From Bacteroidaceae bacterium (GTDB taxonomy: Bacteria; Bacteroidota; Bacteroidia; Bacteroidales; Bacteroidaceae), in the NCBI GenBank assembly GCA_028707655.1, contig JAQWAN010000005.1:1-20603 (forward strand): DNA of 20,603 bases, written 5' to 3'. Shown in pieces: positions 13,962 to 20,603 of this stretch. The notes below the pieces were generated by a model. It ran no database searches. It saw nothing but the letters and a program-made list of their open reading frames with translations, and was not told where the DNA came from. Numbering within the stretch: position 1 is the stretch's first letter; each line of letters begins with the position of its first letter. The position numbers were made by a program, and so were the translations under genes.

Positions 13962-16900
13962 ATGAAACAGTATAAAAAAATAAACAACCTCGTAGGTTGG
14001 CTCATCTTTATTATTGCATCAACCGTCTATGCACTTACCGTTGAACCTTCTGCCAGTTTTTGGGATTGTCCAGAATTTATAACCACAAGCTATAATCTAG
14101 AAATTGGACACCCTCCTGGTGCACCTTTCTTTATGCTTATGGCAAACCTTTTTACACAATTTGCTAGCGACGCTACACATGTGGCGTATATGGTAAACAT
14201 CATGAGTGCATTGATGAGTGGAGGGTGTATCTTATTCCTGTTCTGGACCATCACTATGTTGGTTAAAAAACTGGTCGCTCCTGGAAAAGGGGCTGTTTCT
14301 ATGGGCAACTTAATCACCATCTTAGGTAGTGGTGCCGTGGGATCATTGGTTTATGCTTTTAGTGATACCTTCTGGTTCTCTGCTGTGGAGGCAGAGGTAT
14401 ATGCTACCTCCTCCCTTTTTACAGCGGTTGTTTTTTGGCTAATCTTAAAATGGGAACAGGTGGCCAATGAGGAGCATAGTGATAAGTGGATTGTGCTAAT
14501 TGCTTATCTCACAGGACTTAGCATTGGTGTGCATCTACTTAACTTGCTTTGTATCCCTGCCATTGTATTGGTTTATTACTTTAAGAAACATCCGCAAGCT
14601 ACTATACGACAATCGGCTATGGCTCTTTTTGTCGCTATGGTTATCATTGCTGCAGTGCTCTATGGTATTGTACCGGGCATCGTAAAGATTGGCGGCTGGT
14701 TTGAACTACTCTTTGTTAATCAACTTGGGTTCTCCTTTAATAGCGGACTAATTGTTTATCTGTTGCTCTTTATTGGCTCTATTATTGGAGGTATCTATAC
14801 CAGTTTTCAGGGTAAAAAAACAAAATGGATCTATCTTTTCTTCCTACTAACCATTGCACTTTCGGGTACACCTTTCTATGGACATGGAACAACGAGTGTT
14901 TTAGTTGGCGTGGTGCTACTTAGTGCTTTGGCTTTCTATCTGTTCACACCACTAGTAAAGGAAAAATACAAATTAAATATCCGTTCTATTCACACCACAC
15001 TACTCTGTGTTATGATGATTGGTATTGGCTACTCCTCTTATGCACTGATTGTGATTCGCTCTTCTGCTAACCCACCAATGGATCAGAACTCTCCCGAAGA
15101 TATTTTCTCCTTGGGCGATTATCTAGGAAGAGAGCAATATGGTGAACGTCCACTTCTTTACGGTAGAGCCTATACATCGACACTTAAGACGAAGGTAGAG
15201 GGTAGATATATTACAGCAGACATCGATACAATTGCACCGGTCTATCGCCAAAAGGTGAAGGAGAATGCAACAGAGAAAGATCAATATAGCGTGGTAAATC
15301 ATAAAACTAAATACCACTATATGCAAAACATGCTCTTTCCGCGTATGTATAGCAAACAGCATGCCTCACTCTATGAAAATTGGATGACCGTTGGCGGCAA
15401 AACAGTGACCTATTTTGATGAGGTAGAGGGACAACCAAAGAGCGTGAAGATGCCTACCCAATGGGATAACGTGAAGTTCTTCTTATCTTATCAACTTAAC
15501 TTTATGTACTGGCGCTACTTTATGTGGAACTTTGCAGGTAGACAAAACGATTTACAGGGAAATGGCGAATTAGAACATGGCAACTGGATTACGGGTATAG
15601 CTCCCATTGATAACCTATTAGTAGGCGACCAAAGTAAGCTACCAGATTTATTGGCCAACAATAAAGGGCACAATGTTTACTATTGTCTTCCATTATTGCT
15701 GGGTATATTAGGTATCTTCTGGCAAGCAAATAGAGGAAACAAAGGTATACAAAGCTTCTGGGTAGTCTTCTTCCTATTCTTTATGACGGGTATTGCTATT
15801 GTGCTTTACTTGAACCAAACACCTATGCAACCGCGTGAACGCGACTATGCTTATGCAGGCTCTTTCTATGCATTTACCATCTGGATTGGAATGGGAGTAG
15901 CAGCGGTGACTCTGCTGTTACGCAAATACCTAAATGAAACAACTGCTGCTGCATTGGCAACTGCGGGTTGTCTCTTAATTCCCCTACAAATGGCTGCACA
16001 AAACTGGGACGACCACGACCGCTCTGGCCGTTATACGGCAAGAGACTTTGGTTCCAATTATTTGATGTCACTACCCCAAAAAGGAAATCCTATTATCTAT
16101 ACCAATGGCGATAACGATACTTTCCCTCTATGGTATAACCAAGAGGTGGAGAAAAATCGTACCGATGTAAGAGTGTGTAACTTAAGTTACCTACAGACCG
16201 ACTGGTATATTGACCAAATGGTGCGTCCATCTCTCGACTCCCCTGGTATCCCTATCGATTGGCAACCTATTGAATATGCACAGGGTAAAAACGAATATGT
16301 GCCTATTCTTTTAGAGGCAAAAGATAAAATTCTAAAGATTATTAAGGAACAACCCGAGGCGGCTAAAAAAGAGTTTGGAGAGAATCCTTTTGAGTTGAAA
16401 ACAGTACTCAATTTATGGGTCAGAAAACGGGGCATGATTCCAACAGATGAGCTAGAAATCACCTTAGACAAAGCGGCTATCCGCCGTTCTGGCATGCTTA
16501 TCCCTGCTGCCTTGCACGACTCTATTCCAGATAAGATGATTATCTCTTTGAAAGGAAAAAAAGCGCTCTACAAGAGTGAGCTGATGATGCTCGAGATGTT
16601 GGCCAATACCAACTGGGAACGCCCTATCTACATGGCTACCACGGTGGGCAAAGAGAATCATCTGAATCTAGATAAATACTTTATACAAGAGGGATTGGCT
16701 TATCGTATCTCTCCATTTAATGCGGAGAGTTTAGGGGCAAGTGTGGATAGCGAAAAGATGTATGATAATATCATGCATAAGTTCAAATTTGGTAACATAA
16801 ACGACCCTGCTAATTACTTAGATGAAACGGTGATGCGTATGTGTCAAACACATCGTAGAATGTTTGTCTTACTGATTAACCAACTGCTTAAAGAGGGTAA

Positions 16901-17300
16901 AAAAGAGAAAGCAATCAACGCTTTGACGTATTGCGAACAGATGATTCCTAGTACTACTGTACCCTACGAAGATTGGTATGGTACAAATGATTTGGCCACT
17001 GCCTGGTTTAAAGTGGGACAACTCAAAAAGGGTGAAAATATTATCCAACAGGTGGTGACAAATGCCACACAATTCTTGGAATGGTACTACTCTATGGACA
17101 ACTATCATTTCAATCTATCCAGCGAGCGCTGCTTATATTATCTCAGTATATTAGATGCTGCTAACAGAACGCTCACCAAGTATAACTCGGAGCAAGCCGA
17201 CCAAGTGGCTAAGACACTCGATGTACTATATAATCAATATATCGCAAAAGCTGGATTAACAAATCAATTAAAAGAAGCGCAACAAGGACAAGAACAATAA
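13962..17300 (+). CDS. DUF2723 membrane protein, predicted GT-C type protein O-glycosyltransferase
   Basis: The 1112-residue protein starts with a membrane helix (residues about 10-28) and the DUF2723 signature: S-F-W-D-C-P-E-F (32-39), where Asp35 and Glu38 are acidic residues in the first outer loop, then G-H-P-P-G-A-P (49-55). GT-C glycosyltransferases place catalytic acids in this loop. Many more membrane helices follow up to about 660, including a conserved stretch M-Q-P-R-E-R-D-Y-A-Y-A-G-S-F at 622-635. The last 450 residues are soluble and probably periplasmic, ending in helices. The family is distantly related to protein O-mannosyltransferases (eukaryotic TMEM260 belongs to it). A role in O-glycosylation of exported proteins, which Bacteroidota do, is plausible but unproven. 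The gap to ybeY is 55 nt and to the deacetylase gene 35 nt. Confidence 0.85.
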   Translation: MKQYKKINNLVGWLIFIIASTVYALTVEPSASFWDCPEFITTSYNLEIGHPPGAPFFMLMANLFTQFASDATHVAYMVNIMSALMSGGCILFLFWTITMLVKKLVAPGKGAVSMGNLITILGSGAVGSLVYAFSDTFWFSAVEAEVYATSSLFTAVVFWLILKWEQVANEEHSDKWIVLIAYLTGLSIGVHLLNLLCIPAIVLVYYFKKHPQATIRQSAMALFVAMVIIAAVLYGIVPGIVKIGGWFELLFVNQLGFSFNSGLIVYLLLFIGSIIGGIYTSFQGKKTKWIYLFFLLTIALSGTPFYGHGTTSVLVGVVLLSALAFYLFTPLVKEKYKLNIRSIHTTLLCVMMIGIGYSSYALIVIRSSANPPMDQNSPEDIFSLGDYLGREQYGERPLLYGRAYTSTLKTKVEGRYITADIDTIAPVYRQKVKENATEKDQYSVVNHKTKYHYMQNMLFPRMYSKQHASLYENWMTVGGKTVTYFDEVEGQPKSVKMPTQWDNVKFFLSYQLNFMYWRYFMWNFAGRQNDLQGNGELEHGNWITGIAPIDNLLVGDQSKLPDLLANNKGHNVYYCLPLLLGILGIFWQANRGNKGIQSFWVVFFLFFMTGIAIVLYLNQTPMQPRERDYAYAGSFYAFTIWIGMGVAAVTLLLRKYLNETTAAALATAGCLLIPLQMAAQNWDDHDRSGRYTARDFGSNYLMSLPQKGNPIIYTNGDNDTFPLWYNQEVEKNRTDVRVCNLSYLQTDWYIDQMVRPSLDSPGIPIDWQPIEYAQGKNEYVPILLEAKDKILKIIKEQPEAAKKEFGENPFELKTVLNLWVRKRGMIPTDELEITLDKAAIRRSGMLIPAALHDSIPDKMIISLKGKKALYKSELMMLEMLANTNWERPIYMATTVGKENHLNLDKYFIQEGLAYRISPFNAESLGASVDSEKMYDNIMHKFKFGNINDPANYLDETVMRMCQTHRRMFVLLINQLLKEGKKEKAINALTYCEQMIPSTTVPYEDWYGTNDLATAWFKVGQLKKGENIIQQVVTNATQFLEWYYSMDNYHFNLSSERCLYYLSILDAANRTLTKYNSEQADQVAKTLDVLYNQYIAKAGLTNQLKEAQQGQEQ

Positions 17301-17335
17301 CAAAAACAATACTAAACGACTAAACTTTACAAACA

Positions 17336-17950
17336 GTGCTGATAGAACAACCTCCATTTCTGTTTAGAGCTATCTATCCAGAGGCTATCTGGCGGATAAA
17401 TGAAAGCGAAAAATCCGTCTATTTAACCTTCGATGATGGCCCTATTCCAGAAGTTACTCCGTGGGTACTCGATTTGCTAGATACATATCAAATTAAAGCG
17501 ACCTTTTTCTTAGTGGGTGACAATGTTAGAAAACACCCGCAAGAATTTCAAATGATACTAGAACGTGGGCACCAGGTGGGTAACCATACGTTTAATCATA
17601 TCAAGGGATTTGGAAGAAATTTACAAGCCTATATGAGAAATACAGAAAAGGCAAATCAATTGATACATTCACGATTATTTAGGCCACCACACGGACATCT
17701 AAAACGATCGCAATATATGGAATTAAAGAAGCATTATAAGATTATTATGTGGGACTTAGTAACACGCGATTATAGTAAACGACTCAATGGGAAACAGGTC
17801 TTCAGAAAAGTGAAGAAATATGCCAGAAATGGATCAATCATTACGTTTCACGATTCGCTAAAGAGTAAGAAAAACATAGAATATGCACTACCTCGTGCCA
17901 TAGAATGGCTATTAAAACAGGGGTATACGTTCAAAACAATTGATGAGTAA
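17336..17950 (+). CDS. NodB-type polysaccharide deacetylase, short form without signal peptide
   Basis: The 204-residue protein carries all the carbohydrate esterase 4 motifs: TFDDGP (31-36, Asp33 base and Asp34 metal ligand), H-T-F-N-H (84-88, metal histidines), R-P-P-H-G (116-120), W-D in M-W-D-L-V-T-R-D, and I-T-F-H-D-S with His172. It should remove acetyl groups from an N-acetylated sugar polymer. The start is a GTG at 17336; no ATG lies between it and the first motif. There is no signal peptide or membrane anchor, unusual for an enzyme acting on cell-wall or surface polymers, so a cytoplasmic precursor or a non-classical substrate must be considered. It overlaps queG by 11 nt, indicating translational coupling. 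Confidence 0.88.
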   Translation: MLIEQPPFLFRAIYPEAIWRINESEKSVYLTFDDGPIPEVTPWVLDLLDTYQIKATFFLVGDNVRKHPQEFQMILERGHQVGNHTFNHIKGFGRNLQAYMRNTEKANQLIHSRLFRPPHGHLKRSQYMELKKHYKIIMWDLVTRDYSKRLNGKQVFRKVKKYARNGSIITFHDSLKSKKNIEYALPRAIEWLLKQGYTFKTIDE

Positions 17951-18887
17951 TAAGCGAACAGAGCAGACCGTTCTTCTCAAAAAAAAAGCAAAAGAACTAG
18001 GGTTTAGTGCTTGTGGTATTGCTGCTGCACATCCTTTAGGAGCCGCCTCTATCCACCTCGAAAAGTGGGTAGAAAAGGGGTACTATGCAGGGATGGAGTA
18101 TATGAGTCGTAACACCGAGAAGCGCTTAGACCCCTCTTTGCTGGTAGAAGACACCAAGAGTATTATCTCCGTGGCTTTAAATTATTATCCGGCACAGGTG
18201 TTGGCAGAGGAGCAACTCCAATTTTCCTATTATAGCTATGGCAAGGATTACCATGTGGTGATGAAACAAAAGCTACAGGCTCTTTTTGATTATATCCACG
18301 AAGAGCTTCTCCCCATCAAGGGACGTGTCTTTTGCGATACAGCACCTGTTCTTGAACGATATTGGGCACAACAGGCTGGCTTGGGATGGATTGGGAAAAA
18401 CACCCAACTCATTATTCCAGGGGCGGGGTCCTATTTTTTTCTTGGCGAACTCTTTATAGATGCGGCATTTGATTATGATGAGCCGATGCAGGAAAGGTGT
18501 GGAACATGTCAGAGATGTATCGATGCTTGCCCTACTAACGCACTGGAGAAACCCCACCTACTTAATGCAGCTACCTGCCTCTCTTACCTCACTATTGAGC
18601 ACCGCGGAGAGATAGCTCCCGAACAGCAGAAAACGATTCGAGAATCCATTTACGGTTGCGATATCTGTTTACAGAAATGTCCATGGAACCGATTCTCTAC
18701 CCCCTCTAAAGTAGAGGAGTTTACAGCTAGCGAGGCTTTTTTGGCGATGCAAAAAGAGGATTGGGAAAAACTAACCCGCGAAGAGTATCAGGTTCTCTTT
18801 AAGGGGTCTGCTGTAAAGAGAGCGAAGTATGAGGGTTTACAACGCAACATTAAAGCGCTGTTGTCTAATCGCAAAAAAGAGGAGTAA
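17940..18887 (+). CDS. queG: Epoxyqueuosine reductase QueG
   Basis: The 315-residue enzyme performs the last step of queuosine synthesis in tRNA, reducing epoxyqueuosine with cobalamin and two [4Fe-4S] clusters. Visible are the N-terminal cobalamin-binding domain with C-D-T-A-P-V-L-E-R (132-140, Asp133 at the position of the proposed catalytic acid), G-L-G-W-I-G-K-N, the first cluster motif C187-x2-C190-x2-C193-x3-C197-P, Cys213, and C240-x2-C243-x3-C247-P. All eight cluster cysteines are present. Length is a little shorter than members with an added C-terminal HEAT-like domain. Two adjacent ATGs (17940 and 17943) are possible starts, both inside the end of the deacetylase gene. It is the last gene of the plus-strand run. 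Confidence 0.95.
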   Translation: MMSNKRTEQTVLLKKKAKELGFSACGIAAAHPLGAASIHLEKWVEKGYYAGMEYMSRNTEKRLDPSLLVEDTKSIISVALNYYPAQVLAEEQLQFSYYSYGKDYHVVMKQKLQALFDYIHEELLPIKGRVFCDTAPVLERYWAQQAGLGWIGKNTQLIIPGAGSYFFLGELFIDAAFDYDEPMQERCGTCQRCIDACPTNALEKPHLLNAATCLSYLTIEHRGEIAPEQQKTIRESIYGCDICLQKCPWNRFSTPSKVEEFTASEAFLAMQKEDWEKLTREEYQVLFKGSAVKRAKYEGLQRNIKALLSNRKKEE

Positions 18888-19010
18888 TCCGCTTTGTAAC
18901 TAGCTTCTTTCTCCTCCTTTTCTATAGCTATCTTTTCCCAAACAACCTATTTGCTTGCTCTCGACTTGGTTGCTCAGCGCTTGTCCTGTTTTATACCACC
19001 AACCTTTAGC
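18888..19010. other. Short convergent spacer between queG and the phosphate transporter gene
   Basis: This 123-bp stretch separates the 3' ends of two convergent genes. It is pyrimidine-rich on the plus strand after the queG stop. I see only weak pairing (CAACC with GGTTG over a 20-nt loop) and no convincing intrinsic terminator for either gene. Confidence 0.4.
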
Positions 19011-20603
19011 TTAGTGTTGAAACCGTTTAGCTGCGCGCAACAAATGACGAAGATCGCTTATCAGTTGTTGGTTCTCTTGCAAGAGGTTTAAGTACACCAA
19101 CCCTATCTTTAGATTTTCTTGCTCGGTCTGTAAACGTTTCATCTGTTGTTTACGAAGCTTGGAGAGCTCTTTCTTAAACTCGTCGGCTGCCAATAGGAGT
19201 GTGCCTACATCGCTGTAGTCGTGTGTGGAGACAATCATAATAGCCTCTTCAAACAGAGCAACAGTCTTACTTTGAATAGGCAAGAACTCTGCTCTACAAT
19301 CGGCTGGAAGGGCATTGAAATTGTTTGCAACATGCTCCTTACAGGTCTCTGATATACGACGTAACGAATAGTTCATTTGTATCGCACTATTCACACCTAA
19401 ATGAAACCAGGTATTCTTCTCTATCGAGCGGTTAAGCGTTATACGACGCATCCCTACAATCTCTTTTCTACGCTCTTTAGAATATTTATCGCGCATTTTG
19501 TTAATACCCGACAAGGCAGAACGAATCTTCTTTAGGTTCTCCTCTAACAAACCATCAGTTAAGAGGGAATAGGAGGAGTTTATATGTTGTAAAACGGCTA
19601 GTTGTGTTAGTCTACAATGTGCTAATAGATGTTCCCAAATCTCCTCTTTATCGGTTGTGGATAGCATTAAACGAAAAACTTTATCGGCTTCGCTCTCTTT
19701 CGATTTTTTACCATAACGGATATGACTACGAATCAATAGCAAAATAACAAGTACAATCATAGCTAACATGGCTGCTATTCCACCGTAATACATCACAACT
19801 GCTACTAAGAAACATAATAGGAAAGCTGCTGCAGCAGTGATAAACCAGCCACCTATCACAGAAATGACACCCGTGATACGGAAAACAGCCGATTCTCTAC
19901 CCCATGCTCTATCGGATAGTGAACTACCCATGGCCACCATAAAAGCAACATAGGTGGTAGATAAAGGTAATTTGAGGGAGGTTCCTAGCGCAATTAATAG
20001 CGACGCAAGTACTAGATTAACGGTAGCACGAACTAGATCGAAGGCGGCACCCTGTTCTACGATATTCTCCTGCGTATTGAAACGTGTATCTACCCATCTG
20101 CTCACTCGTTGGGGTATATAGGCGGAAATCGACTCACTTAATTGACGCGAATGGCGTACAATGGAACGTGCAATGGAGCTACTTCCAAACATTTCGTCGC
20201 CCTCTTCTTGACGCGACAATCCTACGGATGTTTTAATCACATGTTTTGCCTTCTTAGAATAGGCTAAGGATAAAACCATTATACCTCCTGCAATAAGCAG
20301 AAAATAGAAAGGGGTACGAGCAGGTTCATTCAATGCAGACATGGTGTAAGTGGCCATGTTCTCGCCCCCATACTGAAAGAAATCGGTAAAGGAGGAGAAA
20401 CCAGCCAAGGGTACACCAATAAAGTTAACTAAATCGTTTCCAGCAAAAGCCATGGCTAAACCAAAGGTTCCCAATAAAACAATCACCTTTAAAACGTTTA
20501 CTTTACAGATATAAAGGAACTGCATCAGGGCGGAGAAAACCACAAAAGCGATGGAAAGAATTAACCCTGTATTTGTATGCACCCAATCTTTTACTTCGGG
20601 GGT
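19011..20603 (-). CDS. PiT family inorganic phosphate transporter with C-terminal PhoU-like helical domain (5' end missing)
   Basis: The frame is open to the right edge, so the N-terminus lies outside; the GTG at 20582 is an internal codon. The visible 530 residues start in the outer or loop region. A membrane helix follows, then the PiT signature as F-A-G-N-D-L-V-N-F-I-G-V-P-L-A-G (53-68 of the visible part), a variant of the usual G-A-N-D-V-A-N. The second half of the transporter repeat shows T-T-Y-V-A-F-M-V-A-M-G-S-S-L-S-D-R-A-W-G. From about residue 300 the protein is soluble and helical with many charged residues, resembling the PhoU-like (DUF47) tails fused to transporters in this phylum. 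It should take up phosphate across the inner membrane, the tail perhaps sensing or gating. No pho genes are in the window. Confidence 0.9.
   Translation of the reverse strand, partial: TPEVKDWVHTNTGLILSIAFVVFSALMQFLYICKVNVLKVIVLLGTFGLAMAFAGNDLVNFIGVPLAGFSSFTDFFQYGGENMATYTMSALNEPARTPFYFLLIAGGIMVLSLAYSKKAKHVIKTSVGLSRQEEGDEMFGSSSIARSIVRHSRQLSESISAYIPQRVSRWVDTRFNTQENIVEQGAAFDLVRATVNLVLASLLIALGTSLKLPLSTTYVAFMVAMGSSLSDRAWGRESAVFRITGVISVIGGWFITAAAAFLLCFLVAVVMYYGGIAAMLAMIVLVILLLIRSHIRYGKKSKESEADKVFRLMLSTTDKEEIWEHLLAHCRLTQLAVLQHINSSYSLLTDGLLEENLKKIRSALSGINKMRDKYSKERRKEIVGMRRITLNRSIEKNTWFHLGVNSAIQMNYSLRRISETCKEHVANNFNALPADCRAEFLPIQSKTVALFEEAIMIVSTHDYSDVGTLLLAADEFKKELSKLRKQQMKRLQTEQENLKIGLVYLNLLQENQQLISDLRHLLRAAKRFQH

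Noticed and set aside
13955..13962. TACCTTTA as a -7 box for the DUF2723 gene
   Set aside because: It overlaps the start codon, so the transcript would begin inside the gene; no TTTG lies at -33.
1..20603. CRISPR arrays, tRNA or rRNA genes, insertion sequences
   Set aside because: No regularly spaced repeat arrays, no cloverleaf or rRNA-like stretches, and no transposase or integrase reading frame were seen on either strand.

Overview
The window reads as a chromosomal segment of a member of the Bacteroidota, probably order Bacteroidales. The base composition is AT-rich and Shine-Dalgarno sites are weak. Several genes are preceded by the phylum's -7 box (TAnnTTTG), in two cases with a TTTG -33 box exactly 19 nt upstream. 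The gene content fits too: a fused SpmA/SpmB protein, a DUF2723 membrane protein, a single-domain arabinose-5-phosphate isomerase, and a PiT transporter with a long helical tail. I cannot name a genus from sequence alone. No rRNA, tRNA, CRISPR array or recognisable transposase is present.

Layout, left to right. (1) The 5' end of an M16 zinc peptidase gene leaves the window on the minus strand. (2) Diverging from it is a tight three-gene operon: LOG-family nucleotide phosphoribohydrolase, SIS-domain arabinose-5-phosphate isomerase, PfkB sugar kinase. (3) A DEAD-box RNA helicase gene has its own -7 box and a very clear intrinsic terminator. (4) A 185-bp AT-rich spacer holds nested inverted repeats and three GGTAGT repeats. 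(5) A large lipoprotein follows that looks like a glycoside-hydrolase-type TIM barrel with an amidotransferase-like second domain. (6) A Fic protein (class II AMPylator type, with a C-terminal winged helix) follows. It is closely flanked by two copies of a 37-bp palindromic repeat, and more widely by two 76-bp copies of the 3' end of the lipoprotein gene. (7) A minus-strand block carries alkD-like, ruvB and a polysaccharide flippase. (8) A plus-strand run carries spmAB fusion, ybeY, DUF2723 protein, NodB-type deacetylase and queG. (9) A minus-strand PiT phosphate transporter runs off the right edge.

Most of the window is ordinary core genome: envelope precursor supply (Kdo branch), RNA metabolism (helicase, YbeY, QueG), DNA repair (RuvB, AlkD) and envelope glycan functions (flippase, DUF2723, NodB). 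The accessory part is about 1.7 kb around the Fic gene. The 76-bp direct repeat carries the stop codon and last 23 codons of the upstream lipoprotein gene, and the two copies differ at one synonymous base. This looks like a small inserted module that duplicated or replaced a gene 3' end on entry, with no recombinase left inside. The palindrome overlaps the Fic promoter's -33 box, with a second copy just after the stop codon, which suggests a dedicated operator, perhaps for the Fic protein's own winged helix. That module is the best candidate here for something undescribed.
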